Below, piece after piece: positions 23,109-35,425 of a DNA stretch of 64,000 nt (its first letter is position 1; the number at the start of each line of letters is the position of its first letter). The stretch comes from Moniliella sp. 'wahieum' (taxonomy: Eukaryota; Basidiomycota; Moniliellomycetes; Moniliellales; Moniliellaceae): contig RSEE01000039.1 of NCBI GenBank assembly GCA_003971905.1, positions 186,001-250,000 on the forward strand, in the 5' to 3' direction. A program made the translations under genes and the position numbers. The notes under the pieces are model-generated. The model made no database searches and was not told the origin of the DNA. It worked only from the letters and a program-made list of their open reading frames with translations.

Positions 23109-26100
23109 TCATGCTTCCTGGGTCTGGTCAAACAGAGCCTCGCTCGTCTGTAGACAGACTTGTACCTCCTGAGCCATAGGGACCACCATGTCCCAGTGCT
23201 GAGCTTGCCGGGTCAGGGCAGCGTGGATGCGACTGACATGAAGCCAAATCTCGCTCAAAACGGCTTGGCGGTCCTCAGTGAGGTTACTGGAGCGGCGTCG
23301 TCGATTCAAAGCTGCCGACTGCTGGGCCGACTGAACCAGGGCCAAACTTTGGCCCTCGGCCAAGTCAGAAGCGTCCAGGTCATTACTGACACTGAGCGCT
23401 TGAACCAAGAGATAAACGCAGTCAAGACGTGTTCACAAGCCAAGTACGGATTGACCATGAGCTGCTCATGGCCCAGGATTTCAAGCAGACGCTTGGACGC
23501 ATATACACACCGCCCCAACGAATAGCGCGCTTCAAACGGGTGTTCACTCCTTGGCTTGCCAGACATGTCCGGCAGCCATGATGGCGACGTCTCTGTCTTT
23601 ACTGGGAAAGGAGGTGGATTTGTCCATGTCCCTGCGGACATGGGCTCCACAACCTCAGCACCAATCCCGTCCACCCCAGCGGAGGGACTGAGGCCGGCCA
23701 TGCGCAACAGCCAATCACCAGTCGATTCCGCTGGACCAGACCGGGGATTGTCGGCGCTCAGCTGTGCCGTGAGCTGGTCAAGATCGTTCCAAGCCCATCC
23801 TGGCCCAATTGGACCAACGGTTGGCTCCAAGTCGGAAGCCAATGTACCCGGTGCAAAGATGTTGCTGTACACATCCATCCCAGGGATGGGCACAGGCGCT
23901 ACCTGTGCCGTTGCCAATGCGGGAGGACCCATGGGAGCAGTAAAAGCAGTTAGGGGACTAGACATGGACGGGATAGGGTGTGGTAAGCTTGGGTTTTTCA
24001 TCAGGAATGCACTTGAGAAAGCAGAGCTTCCGTTCAAAAATTGAAGCACCTTCTAGGGCCGAGTACAAGTGAAGGCACAGCCAACCGGTGTAAAGTTGAC
24101 CCCAGTTCATCAAGCGCATATAGCTTGATAGACTTGCCTCAACTTGGGCCAAGCTGTTAGGTCGGCCTTGGAAGGTGGGCGAGTTCCAAGGTAAGGGCTG
24201 CCTCTCCAACTCCTGAATTTGGGCCTCCAACGCTTTGTCAATCGACCGCATACTATCCGCCAGGCGGTCTCGGTTCGAACTCGTCGACGATGAGGGGGAG
24301 AAAACGGAGTCGGTGGCCATGGAGCCACTGACGGTGGGGTCTGGTGATACAACGGGGTCGTCAGTCTCAGATGAGAGTGATTGGACCATGGCTGAGACCC
24401 GGTCTTGCACTATCAACATAAACCGGAGCGTGGACACGTGTTTCTCCCACTCATTTTCCCGTGACAACCCCGTCCCGGAAGGCAAGGCGGATGTAACTCT
24501 GGGGTCATCAGCGCTGATCGTCAACAACTTGCCCGTATTGAAGGATGCGTAAAAGAGAACGGTCCAGGTCGTCCACCAAACTCGCTTGCTCATATCGAAA
24601 AGAAATGGGCTTGAAATGGTGTCAAGCAGTCTGCGGGTTGATGCAGCCGTGATCGAGGGGGTCATTAGCGTTTCAAAGGCAGCCAAGGACGACATGCGGT
24701 GCATTCCATAGGACATGGCCAAGCTCAGAGCCTGGTCCGCCTTGATCCTCGCCTTGACTGCCCGGCTCGATCCATACTCCAAGATAGCCAGAACGACAAG
24801 AGCTTGGAGAATTTCAAGCAAAGTTCCCCAATCGGCTTGCTCCTCCATGGCCTCGAGAGCCTCGTCAATGACATCCCTTGCTTGGCGAACGAAATGGACA
24901 GCAGACCGGCGGCGCTCTTGACGAGCGGGCGAATTGAACGCTGCAGGACCCTCATATGGTCCTGTTCCACATTGTCTTCCAGAAGGGCAGTATGGCCTCC
25001 AAAGCCAAAAGGAAAGGAGATCGATGGGAGCTATACCACTCAACATATGCCTCCATGTGTTGAGGAGGGAGCAAAACGGGTAGAAACGAGTAAAGATGAA
25101 GGTAAAACGAGGTGAGCAATTGACGGGTGCGGGCGGGGCTTGACAAGTGAGTCTCGCAATGGTTATGCAAGGAACCCAATCCCGCTCGCCTTTGGCTCTG
25201 TTGCTGGTGCACTTTCGCCGCCAATGGAGCTAAAGGATCAGAAAGATCCGGCTCTAGCGTATTCATGGGTGGTGCAGCTGAAGGCGTGAAGTTGAGCGAA
25301 GTGGGAGACAGCGAAAAGCTAAACGAGTCATTTCCAGCAGCAACAGCGGGAATTGCCGAGGCTGGGACAGCACCCGTTCCGCGAAACGGGGGCCCCGTTA
25401 TTGAGCGCCAATTGTTGTGGAGACCACATATTCGGAGCAGAAGACATGGCGTTGGCATCTTCCACGCTCAACTGCTTAAGTGCGCCAGCTACAAGAGAAC
25501 GCAACTCGGAGGAATCGACGGTGGATGAACGAGGAGCGGAGGATCGAGAATTGCTGGCAGTGTGGGCAGCTGGGATGCGTCCGCGGGCGCTGTTGCACCA
25601 GACGCGTAAGGAACAGATGAAGCAGAAGACATCGGCTCCTTGTTGGTACTTCCATGTTCCTTTTTGGCGCCTCCCGCCTGCTGGCGTGCACGCTCAGTTT
25701 CAATTGCTTCCTGGAGCATGTTGAGCTCAAAAGAACTCATCGAGCTCAAGTCGGGCTGCTGAAACGGAAGCAGTTGCGGAATTCGGCCGGGGACACGAAT
25801 GTCGTTGGGCAAAGAACTAAGGCCCAAGAGCTCTTGAAGATGCTGGCGCAGTTCGGCTGGGTCGATCATGCGTCGCTTGGCTCCCCGCTTCGAGGCGGTG
25901 TATATGCACTCGTTTTCGCGTTTCCTGGTAATACATGTCTTGCAAGGCCTCTGTCCGTCACACTTGGACTTTCTGAGTAGGGATGAAAGTGTCAATGGGC
26001 ATGCGGGAAGCAAACGAGATCGCCAAAAGAGGAACGTACCGAGACCGGCAGAAGAGACACGCTGCCTTTACAGGCGCATGAGCCTTGGCGCCGGCAGTTG

Positions 26101-26212
26101 GGGGTGAGTCGTGATCAGCATCGTTGTCGTCCTCGGACATGGCAGCCCGCTTGACTCCATGAGAGGGCCTGCCAGGAGGCGAGGTGGTGCTGGAACCGTC
26201 GCTGGCAAACAT
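23109..26212 (-). CDS. Zn2Cys6 transcription factor with fungal-specific domain
   Basis: This is a nuclear DNA-binding regulator. The start at 26212 (MFASDGSSTTSPPG) precedes an acidic leader. The zinc cluster is split by an intron (26039-25973) between CRSR and KSKC. The cysteines follow C-x2-C-x6-C-x5-C-x2-C-x8-C, the exact Gal4-type pattern. A basic linker (TASKRGAKRRM) follows. The middle homology region lies around 24970-24300 (VIDEALEAMEEQ, ILEYGSSRAVKARIKADQALSLAMSYGMHRM, VWWTTWTVLFYASFNTGK). The C-terminal part (24000-23110) is Pro/Ala-rich, then helical. Frame changes near 25480, 25030, 24000 and 23380 look like single-base losses, though one near 24000 could be an intron. The target genes are unknown. 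Its stop lies about 90 bp from the convergent ISC1 stop. Confidence 0.85.
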
Positions 26213-26829
26213 TGGCGGTAACGGATGGAGGCGACAGATGGCCAAGAGAAGGAGGCAGTGGTGGCGTCGTTCGGTGTTAAGACGGCCCAAACCGCACGGC
26301 GGTTGGCCGTTGGGGGGCAAGTGGCACTATTTGAGGACACATTAGGTAATCCCCATCATCTTGTCTCGCTGAGTTCAGAACGATCTCTGAGCTGACATGC
26401 TGACGCGGTTGCCAGCCTTTTTGGCTGACGGTCCAGGGGCTGCCGCAGGCTGCCGCGGACTTCTCCACATTGGCTGCGGTCCTCCGAGGTCCCGGCTGGG
26501 GCTCTTCGTCCAGAGCATCAGCAAAGAGCCTCAGTCTCCTCTTACTCCATCCAACCCCTAGTGCGGAGGCCATTCAAAATGGCCGTCACGACTTTGAGCA
26601 ACACATCTTTCCAAAACAGGTTCCGCGACGCATCCAGCTCTTTGCTGAGCGCTGCCCCTGTGCACCACTATCAAGCAACTACCGCTTTTCCTACGCGTAG
26701 ATGTCACTATCTTCCGCACGATGGAATGGCGTCTCCAAGATGCACGCGGTTTGGCAGTGGTTTGGCAGAGCATTTGATCGCACACACGCGCCTGGCATGG
26801 GATAACGGCCTTGAAGGCTTGGCCTGAAA
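26213..26829. other. promoter region of the Zn2Cys6 gene and 3' flank of QCR9
   Basis: An 88-codon plus-strand frame (26561-26827) has no recognisable motif and I do not support it as a gene. Nothing else is seen. Confidence 0.4.
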
Positions 26830-27248
26830 TTACTCGTCGTCTTCAGCCTTGTCCGAAGTAATGTACTTCTGCCGCAGGTCCTTCCACTGCTTCTGTCCGA
26901 TGGGAACAAAGATCATGTCAGTCATCGCAGCCACAAGCATAGGAGTCAGGCAGGGGCGTCCACACCCATGCCAGCAGAGTTGGGCGGCAGCACTGCCCGG
27001 AACCCCAAGTCGGTACTCATGGAGGAAGTTCAACGTACGGGTAGTTGTGCTTGTCCCACCAGGTCGTAGTGACCTGGTCGAAGCCAACCATGAAGGCAAA
27101 GCCACCAAAGAAGCAGGCGCTCACACTGGGCAGAACGAGTTAGCGACGCCTCCAGTACATCCAGTCAGCAAGCCGAGACAGAATCGAGGACGCACAAGAC
27201 GGGGTTGCGCTTGAAGAGCACATTGTAGATGCTACGGGACAGAGCCAT
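26830..27248 (-). CDS. QCR9: cytochrome bc1 complex subunit 9
   Basis: Qcr9 is a small single-helix subunit of respiratory complex III in the mitochondrial inner membrane. The start at 27248 gives MALSRSIYNVLFKRNPV, the family's conserved N-terminus. An intron 27195-27126 joins NPVF to VSACFFGGFAFMVGF, the membrane helix, followed by DQVTTTWWDKHNYP. A second intron (from about 27038 to 26893) leads to KQWKDLRQKYI and an acidic end, KAEDDE. At the second junction the GTACGT donor leaves the phase one base off, so either a nearby GTTGAA donor is used or one base is missing. Length (about 65 residues) and all family landmarks fit. Confidence 0.9.
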
Positions 27249-27492
27249 GGCGGATGTGGGAGGTGGAGACCGGAAAGAAGAAGGTGCTCAGGACGATGCT
27301 GGAGGCCTGAGGAGTGGTCATCGGGGAGGATCGGGGCAGAACAACTGCAGCACAAGGGCAGTCTCAGGAGCGCCTCTTAGTAATCCCAGTTTTGAAACCT
27401 GGCAGCGGCGGAAGCGGAATTTTAGTTTTGATTTGAACAAGTAATGATTAATGAGACCTCTTTAGTTTGCACATATTGTCTGCTGATGTAAG

Positions 27493-27579
27493 TCCTCAAT
27501 GGTCCAACGGCTATGATGTCACGCTTTCAAGCTCCTAAGCTGATCCGTGAAGACCCGGGTTCGACTCCCGGTTGGGGAA
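27493..27579 (+). tRNA. tRNA-Glu (anticodon TTC) with intron
   Basis: The acceptor stem pairs 27493-27499 (TCCTCAA) with 27572-27578 (TTGGGGA). The anticodon stem TCACG (27519-27523) pairs with CGTGA (27546-27550). The loop holds anticodon TTC at 27526-27528, interrupted after position 37 by an intron of about 15 nt (27530-27544). The T-arm is CCGGG-TTCGACT-CCCGG. The bodies of eukaryotic tRNA-Glu genes look the same. Confidence 0.92.
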
Positions 27580-27584
27580 CTAAC

Positions 27585-27589
27585 TTTTT
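27585..27589 (+). terminator. RNA polymerase III terminator of tRNA-Glu
   Basis: A five-T run lies just after the tRNA 3' end, in the right place for pol III termination. Confidence 0.65.
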
Positions 27590-28114
27590 GTCTTTATCCA
27601 TCCGATCAATTTTGTAACCAAGCTAATCCGGTAAGGCCCACACTCGCGACTGCCCCACGTCACGCAAGTGTGCCTTGGACGTTTCGAGAGATGCGTGCCC
27701 CGTCCTCCGTGAGTACGAGTCATGACTTCGATGGGCAAGAAAAGTCTTTAATCATTAAAGGACTTAATCCCCCGTTACACGCAACAGTCAGTTCATTTTT
27801 AGTGCATCAGATCCTCCATCTGCCTTCAAGCTTCAGGCCTATCTCTTGCTGCATTATACGCGTTATGCACGTGGTGGGGGCAATCAAAGCGTGAAGGAAA
27901 CCAACCATATAACCATCTCGGCAACCATCGTGAGTTGAAGGGTATAAATATGAATGCGCACGGAAACAAGCTCGAGGTGAAAAAAGCATAAAACATGAGC
28001 AGACACACAGTATCCAGAGGACAAATAGAGAGCACGAGAAAGGAAACACAATGGAATGGAACACAAGAATGGAATAGACAAGAGTCCACGACAATGACAT
28101 GATGGCTGGAGCAA
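27590..28114. other. intergenic, AT-richer, nothing seen
   Basis: Frames on both strands lack motifs. This is the 3' flank of the minus-strand low-complexity gene that ends at 28115. Confidence 0.4.
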
Positions 28115-29194
28115 CTAGGCTTTGGAAAGGGGGCCAGTGGAGGACGAAACTCTTCCGTCCTTACTCAAGGGGGTTAGTCCGCCAGCCTGGGTTTCATCTT
28201 CAGTAGATGAACTGGATAAGCAGCAGAGCAAGTCGGTGAGCCAGATACCTCGCTCCGGCGGCAGGTCTTCAGGTTTACGATGCATAGGCGTAGGTGAACG
28301 CGACCGAGAAAGACTGTCCGACGATGATGAGAGTGGGGAATGCGATGGCGACGAGGATGAAGAAGATAAAGGATTTGATTGATCTCGCCCACGCCCTCGG
28401 CCACGACCGCGGCCACGCGAACCATAATCCCGAGGCGGGGGGTGGAGGGACATGCTTCGCACAGGAGCTGGGCCTGCCGTGACCAATGGCTTTGGCCGGT
28501 AGGGCGTGGATTGACGGTGCTTGGGTTGGGACTTTCCCTTTGTTGGTTTGGGTAGTCATATCCACCTCTTGGTGATCCCACATGGCCAGCCCAGACCCGC
28601 AATCGAATCAGAAATAGGCGTGCCAGGAGAGGTCAACGGCAGGTTGGAAGAAGGCGAGCTAGGCGACTGGGTACCCGGCTGAGGACTGGTGGGGGCAGGC
28701 GCAAGCGCTGAGGTGGAATGAACTCGGGTTTCCGAAGATGAAACCAAGGCTGCTGGAGTTGCAGCCGATGCACCGTTGGCCTTTGCTTCAGCCCGGGGGC
28801 GACGAAGAGTAGACAGACGGCGGAGGAGGCCTGGGCTGTTGAGTCAGACGTCTCAGCACCTGCGGTTGAGTTGAAGGATTTGCAGGGCGTCGCTGGCGTG
28901 CAGACTTGCGGCGTTGGCAGTCTCTTGGACCAATTAGCAAGATTGGCTGACGGCTGCCTCTTCTTCCTCCGTGGGCTCCTCGTGTTCTGGCGCGTCCGGG
29001 GTGTAGCGTTGGAGAGAGAAGGTTTCGCCACCAATAATGTTGGTGAGACTTGTGTTGAAGTCTATTTGCCCTAGAAGCATAGCATCGTTTGGGAAAGCTA
29101 CGTCATCTCCATCAGCCAGTGAGCCGGGCTGGACGTTGCCCTTGTGATGGTCCTTGCCTTGCCCATACTCTCGTCCGCAGGTCATCGATGCCAT
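28115..29194 (-). CDS. low-complexity protein with RGR box and SR-like tail, unknown function
   Basis: A start at 29194 (MASMTCGREYGQGKDHH) opens a segment that looks conserved in style: DAMLLGQIDFNTSLTNIIGG, then YTPDAPEHEEPTEEEEA. Downstream sequence is Ser/Pro/Thr-rich. Near 28440-28380 comes a box of alternating Arg and Gly (SRGRGRGRGRGRDQ), then Ser-rich and SR-like sequence (SDSLSRSRSPTPMHR), ending at 28115. At least three frame changes separate these parts; one could be an intron. The composition suggests an RNA-binding or mRNA-associated protein, but that is inference only and I do not recognise the family. Confidence 0.5.
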
Positions 29195-29805
29195 GTGACA
29201 AAGCGGGGGTGAGGGTCAGAGGGAAGCACGGCGGGGGGGCCAGTCGGTTGGGCCGACGTTGGGTGGAGGGAGGGGCGCGGACGAGTGCTGACGAGCATAG
29301 CCCACGTTGGTGGGGGCAAGCAGGTGGAGGGTAGTAGTATGGAGAGATGGCGAGAGTTTGCACCAGCCATCCCAACGCGTAAGTGGTGCGGTGGAATGAT
29401 TCATGATGCGTGATGCACGTGATGCACGAACTTGAACATTTGCAAACCAAGCGGAAATCATTAATCCCGGCACTCAGTACTCACCGGTCGCCAGTCACCT
29501 AGTCACCGCTGGCACGTGCCTTCCTCGGTCCCTCTCTTGCAAAGCTGGGTCGGGCAGCTGGGTTGTTCAATGTTCAATGCTGCTTTGATTATGATTGCAC
29601 CACATGTGATGTTGCATGTGATATCCCAGGATGCCCGCGGGATGGCGGGCGGAATGCTCCGTTGGAAGAGCGCAGGGTGCGGGGCGGCAGGCGCAAGAGC
29701 GCAGGTGTGGATCCTGGAGGCAGCGCCACCTCCTCCACCTCCTCTCCCCTCCTCCCCTTTCCTCCCTCCTTTTCCTCCCCCGCCCCCACCCTCATCTGTT
29801 CGGGT
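29195..29805. other. divergent promoter region (28-kb gene and GPI13)
   Basis: This holds a GATGC/GCATGATG tract at 29401-29430, words CAGTACTCACCGGTCGCC near 29474-29491, and a CT-rich tract from 29724 to 29796 just before the GPI13 start, resembling fungal core promoters. Confidence 0.45.
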
Positions 29806-32800
29806 ATGGCCAGGGTCAGCCCCAGTCGCAGCCATGTCCGTGGCGTTTCTCCCGCATCTGCTGCCTCCGGTGCGGATGCTGGAGAGGCACGTGGCGATGC
29901 TCCCCCGTCGGTCGTCCCCCTCGTTCTTCGTGCCCTCGCCCTCATATCGTTTGTCGCTACCACCCAGCTTGTCGGCTCGTTCTCTTTACCAAGGGCTTCC
30001 TCTTGACCCGAACCGAGCTTGAAGGCACGGCTCGCTGCCCTTCCTCGGATCGTTCACCCACCACCAATATCGACTTGGCCCTCTCCACTCTCGTTTTCTT
30101 CTGGACAAGCTCTCCCTTCCAACTGGTCCTCCGTCCTGGCCGAACATGGGGAATGCACCCTCCCCGCTCGCTTTGATCGCTCGTTGATCTTCATTGTTGA
30201 TGCGTTGCGTTATGATTTCGTTTCGCCCCCGCTCTTCGCATCAGGCAACGCGAGCGACGCCGAATTGGAAGCTGTCATTACACAGCTTGCTGGCGGTGTG
30301 CCCACGATTCAGGCCCTTCAGGCTGCCCACCCTGACCATACCCTCCTTGCTCATTTTGCTGCCGACCCCCACCCACTACCACTCTCCAGCGGCTCAAGGC
30401 AACTAACTACCGGAGTCCTGCCCACATTTATTGATGCTGGCTCCAACTTTGGAGCGACCAACATTGGCGAGGACAACTTGTTGGCTCAACTGCGGGCTCG
30501 AAATTTGGCTAAAAACCCAGACGCGGCAGGTATTGCATTCATGGGAGATGATACTTGGCTCAGCCTTTTCCCCGACTCCTTCGACAAGACGTGGGCATGG
30601 CCCTATGATTCCTTCCACGTGAGGACCTTGACACGGTCGACCAAGGTGTTCAGTTACATCTGCGTGCCTTCTTAAATCCCGCATCCACTCGCACCACGGA
30701 GGCAGGTAACTGGTCTCTCATCGTTGCACACCAGCTGGGGCTCGACCATGCTGGCCACCGTTACGGTCCCGGTCACGCCGAATTCAGTCGCAAGCTCAAG
30801 GAGCTCGATGCGCAAATCCGTTTCATTACCGATCACCTCCCGATGATGCTTTACTTTTCTTCATGGGGGACCATGGTATGGACGCCAAGGTCATGGTGGC
30901 GATGGGGAACTCGAAACAGGTGCCGCCTTCTTTGCTTACGCCAAACGTCCCCTCACTGCACAACTGCCTCAAGAAGAAGGTTTGGGCTACTCTGCTTTGC
31001 CCGAGACACCCTTGGATGTTTCGTTTGGCGCTTCATCAGGTGGTTATCACTTCGGCCCAGGCACATATGTCGCAACGGATACCTCCCTGACTGCCTATGG
31101 GGATGATTACTTCGTCTTTCTGGCTTGCGCCACGGGCGCCGCATGCCAGATCCAGGTGAACAAAGGAGGCGCTTCTTTCTCCGGAGCTTCCCAAGGCTCG
31201 TACGTTTTCTCCACTCCGCGGGAGGACATTTCCTTGGACGAGCTTTTCTTCCCCTCCGGTCTCAAGCAAGGTGGTCCCGTCCGTACAGCATTGGGTGCTC
31301 CTGATGAGTATATCGCCTTCAGTCCGTTGGGGAATGAAGTGGCCCACCGCAGCATCCAACAGATTGACTTTGTTCCTTCGTTCGCTTTACTCCATGGCCT
31401 GCCCATTCCCTTCAATTCGCTAGGCACTGTAGTGCCCGAGCTGTTTGTGGACGTCTGTTGCGCGCCCTACGGATCAACGCTCAGCAGATCCACACTTATC
31501 TCGAGCGCTATGTGGATCAAGCGGGTGAATTTAACAGATTTACCTCCGAGTTGGAGGAAGCCTGGCTTCGTGCAGCCCGGGCCGACTGGGTACGGGCGTC
31601 AGTCACCCCTCGAGCCCGCTGTATGCGTCCTTGACTCGGACTGCCGAGCGTGCGTACTTTGCCTATGCCCGCCTCGCTCTCGCTCGCGCCAAGCAGGTCT
31701 GGGCCCAATTTGATCTCACTCAATGGCAGCCGGCGTAACGCTCTTGATACTCGGAACTTATCTGCCTTACGCCTGCGCTGGTCGATTGGAACAAAGGCCC
31801 GGCCTGTAGATGGTCTGCGTGCTGCGGCGGGTACCTTGCGTCATGCCCTCGGCCTCGGCGCCGCGATTTCTGGACCAGTGTTTGCCATGGCACTGGGCGC
31901 AACGGGGGTGCGCCACAGTGATACAACGACTGTCTGGGAATTGATTGCCGTGGTAGGATGGGATGCAATCCTTACCTTTGTCTCGGCCGTCTTCATTTTC
32001 TTGAGCAATGTTGTTCTTCTCGCCCATCTACCCAAAACGTTCCGTGCTCTGTGCCCTAGCGCAAGTACTATCCTACCTGTTGGGATTGTCATCTGCATGC
32101 TGTTTCGCTGGGTAGCAACAGCTTCATTGCTTGGGAAGATCATGTGAGCTCGACGCTTCTCCAAGTTCTGTCCTTTCCCTGGTCAAAGGTGCGCTATTGC
32201 GCCTACCTGGTCTTTTCTCTGGTACAGATGGGGAAAAGGCTGTGGCACAAAAAGACTTGCTGCGGACAGGGGCCCTGGGGTTCTGAGCATTGTCCTCACG
32301 CTTTTGCTCGCGATACACGTGTGTCGGGAGGATCAGGCTCCGTACTGCCAAACCACTTTCTATTCACGCCTCGTCTCAGGCCCCTCAGGTGACTCGAACG
32401 GTGCTACGGGGCCGGCAGCCGTTGCTGCTGCTGCAGTGGGGAGTTCGACCAACAGTCTCTGGGCCTCAGCCTTGGCGCTCGCTGTGGCATGGTGGATGGT
32501 GCCCAGCATGGCCCGTTTGATGGCGGGCCTGACCGAGTCGGACACGCGCTTGGTCCAGCTCTATGTCAAGTGGCTTCTCCGCTCCACCTTGGTGGCTGGT
32601 GCGCTCTATTGGGTCCTCGATACCCTCTCTGCCGGCGCGTCGGGGGTTGCGTCCCTCAGCTTGGGCAGTTTGGGCCAATTCGCTTAAACGTCCTCTCGCT
32701 ATCCTGGACATCTGCGCCACTCTTGCATCGGTCTTGGTCGTTTGGCCCGGATCGCCACTCCCCCTCGAGCTGCGAGTGCAACCAGTGGCCACTTCGTCAG

Positions 32801-33576
32801 GACAGGCCCGGGCCAGCGGGCAGTGTTGACAGGCGTGCGGAACTTGCTGGGGATTCACTTCTTGCTCCTGGTCTTGTTCATTTTCTCCTTCGTTTTCTCT
32901 TGGCCCAGCCGATGGGGCAAGTGGCTCTTGGGCTTTTGGTTTGTGTCCTGCTTTGCCTCGCCGAGCTGGCCAGGGGGTCCGAGGATGCTGCGCGAGTGGG
33001 GTAAGAGGGAGACAGCATCCCCTCTCGTCCTCGTCACCCTCCATTTCCTCTACCTGGCCTTCTTTAGCACAGGGCACCAAGCTGCCATGCCGAGCATTCA
33101 ATGGCGAGCTGCTTTGTTGGCTTCGACCAGCTGACCTACCCTTTGCACCCTTGTTTGTCGTGGTCAACACGCTTGGTCCCAGCATTCTTGTCGTGCTTTT
33201 CATCACACTCGTCGTCCTGTGGCGGCACGCCCCACGCCCACGTGGGATGGGTGAGATGCGGTCTGATGGGACCCCGGCGCTATCCCAAGACGAGCCCATG
33301 GCCACCATTCCTTCCTTGCCGGGCCGCGCTAGGGTACGTGGCGGCTAGCTCTGTGGCCTGTGTGGCAGCGAGCGTGTTTGCTAGCGTGATGCGTCGGCAT
33401 TTGATGCTCTTAAGGTCTGGGCGCCCCGCTTTATGATCTCCGGTTTGCAACTGGCAGCGACGCACCTCTCTCTCCTGCTCGGGCTTGCCGCCGCGGGCCT
33501 AATTTGTGCCTACACTGTGCCCATCCTCGGTACTCAGTTCGACTCGCTCGTGCAGGTTGAGATTGACGAGGATTAG
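29806..33576 (+). CDS. GPI13: GPI ethanolamine phosphate transferase 3 (PIG-O/Gpi13)
   Basis: Gpi13 adds ethanolamine phosphate to the third mannose of the GPI anchor in the ER membrane. The start at 29806 (MARVSPSRS) is the best candidate: it precedes one N-terminal helix (VVPLVLRALALISFVATTQL) and then FTKGFLLTRTEL, as in the family. The lumenal alkaline-phosphatase-like domain shows FIVDALRYDF (about 30190), GDDTWLSLFPDSF, the metal-binding HQLGLDHAGHRYGP (30730-30770) and MGDHGM (30864-30880). About ten further membrane helices run from 31640 to the end, which is in frame at 33576 (FDSLVQVEIDED). Single-base losses near 30619, 30840 and 30890 each break and, once allowed for, restore these motifs. 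No intron is needed. Confidence 0.92.
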
Positions 33577-33585
33577 TCCGTCAAA

Positions 33586-34180
33586 TCATCGCCACCCCAC
33601 ATGCACATCTATCATCCCCATCTCAAGATGTAATCCATGCGATGAAGATTGGCCTAGTCTGGCGGAGGAAACACCACAGCTGAACGTCGAACCTTGAGAA
33701 CTGTACGAGCGAAAAGACGTAGAAACACTGGGGGATTCGTGCGTTGAGGTTGTTGGAACGTAAAACTGGACGTTGAGATGAGGGTGGTGGAACGAATTGA
33801 GGCCTTGAGGACGAAAGCCCAAGGCTACGACCACGACATGGAGGTTCCCAACGACAGCGCTCGGTAAGTGTACGTGCGGAACCCCCACGTTGGCCTCCAA
33901 GCGAAGTCCGATATCCTCAGTGGCACTGCCGTCCAAAACACTCAAAAGTATGAGAAGCATTTGATCCAATTTTCATGGCATCGCATCGACCAGCCCAGAC
34001 GAGCATGGTGAGAAGGAAAAGATTGGGAGATGAGCGCCAGCGACCAGTGTGTAAGGGAGGCGGCACTCGTGGCGACCTCGTGTGCAAGCACAAGCGATGG
34101 AAGCCGAAGACGCAAAGAGTGGAATGACAAGTACAGCTGGGCAGTGCCCAGCGTAACAGTTGTCAAACTGTTAAGAACAG
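33586..34180 (-). CDS. doubtful small protein, possibly secreted
   Basis: A minus-strand frame at 33969-33586 encodes about 127 residues (GLRLEANVGVPHVHLPSAVV, VVVALGFRPQG) with no known motif. Upstream in other frames is a hydrophobic stretch (VLVIPLFASSASIACA) that could be a signal peptide, and a TATA box reads on the minus strand at 34249-34260. If one or two bases are missing, these could form one short secreted protein. The evidence is thin. Confidence 0.25.
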
Positions 34181-34248
34181 ATACTACTGATCTAAGCCAG
34201 AAGGCCAGAAGAGTTGGGGGAAAACAGCAGAGATGCCTCCAGCCGGGT

Positions 34249-34260
34249 CCTTATATAGCC
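34249..34260 (-). promoter_or_regulatory. TATA box
   Basis: GGCTATATAAGG on the minus strand, about 80-290 bp upstream of possible starts of the doubtful minus-strand gene. Confidence 0.4.
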
Positions 34261-34901
34261 TGCTGACGCTTGCAACCCTGCTCGCTGCACATCGGAACAA
34301 GGCAGGTGCGAGTGTTATTGTTCGTTAGATTTCGCTAGACCATGTGCCGGTATGCTCCAACGCCCCTGCCTCCACTCCTGGGCGGTTTCCGCCGCATTAG
34401 TTCCGCTGAGAGCAATAGGCGAAGGATCATCGGATCATCGATCAATATCATGCAACACATGTCACCGGGCACCTGAACGGAACACTCCGTATTCAGTAAC
34501 CCAGTACTCATTTTCCTCTCGCTCAAGCGCTCAGGCCGCCTTAAGTCAGTCTGCGATACATCCGCCGACTGCAATCACTCGGTATCGGATCTCACACACG
34601 TTCGAGCAACGTCTCAATGTGAGGAGTAACAGGTAGAGAAAGGAAAAGAGGCGCACCTTCAGATAGGTGTGAAGGCAAGAGTGGTTAGCCACAAGTCATC
34701 AAGCAACGTCTGCAGGGAAGGTGACTGTATGGGGAGAGGAGGGAGGGGAGCGAGCTGGGGGCGCGCAGGCTCAGGCGGAGCGCAACTCTTCCGCTCGGCT
34801 ACTAAGGCGAGCGGCACCGATCAACTGAGGGCCGTGCCACAGGGGATGTCTAGCACACAATATCTCCTCCAACAAGATTGAGGTGATAATCCCGGAGCAT
34901 C
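34261..34901. other. intergenic with dispersed repeat words
   Basis: It contains GATCATCGGATCATCGATC at about 34427-34445 and CAGTAACCCAGTACTCA near 34495-34511, both related to words at 16400 and 16690. No gene is seen. Confidence 0.45.
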
Positions 34902-35425
34902 TCAGAGTTTGGATACTACATCATCGCCAGCATCGCCAGCATCGCCTGCGTTGCCTGCATTGTCCTCGACTGATTTGACCGAGGGGGGGGGTGATTTTGG
35001 TAGGTAGATCCAACAATCGCATGTGCTGTGTAAGTGCTGCATGAACTCCGGTAGTGGTCCCATGACAAACTCCTCGCCTTGATGCTCCTTGAGGTACTTC
35101 AATTCGCTCTCCCACGCGTCGTCTGCGCTGCAGCAGACCATAAACCCGCCATTTCCCCCTGGGCAATCCGGCATATACCCATGAGCTTCATGGCCTCGAA
35201 TTGGAGGGCCATCGCGTCGTGCTTGTCTCCCGCTTGGGAAGAAGTGGGACGGATCATGGGACTGCACGGACTGTTCACCTCAAGTAAAAATTCCCATTGG
35301 TCAGCCATTGCACCAAGGCCATTGAGAACGTGGATGAGCATGTTTCGGTTCGGAACGGGAAAGTCGACGACCATGTCGCGCAGGCTGTACCCCTCACATG
35401 GCAGTTTCATCTCCATATTCATATT
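34902..35425 (-). CDS. hypothetical protein with short Gly-Asp repeats at the C-terminus
   Basis: Two minus-strand frames abut. The upstream one gives MNMEMKLPCEGYSLRDMVVD, then HVLNGLGAMADQWEFLLEVN and KHDAMALQFEAMKLMGICRI. The downstream one gives ELKYLKEHQGEEFVMGPLPE, HLHSTCDCWIYLPKSPPP and a tail NAGNAGDAGDAGDDVVSKL ending at 34902. One base loss near 35110 would join them into about 170 residues. The sequence looks like real protein, but I do not know the family. The start at about 35425 is a guess; an upstream extension to 35656 is open. The AGDAGD tail comes from a GCATCGCCA direct repeat. Confidence 0.45.

Noticed and set aside
26561-26827. 88-residue plus-strand protein
   Set aside because: No motif or promoter, and it fills the gap between two well-defined minus-strand genes.
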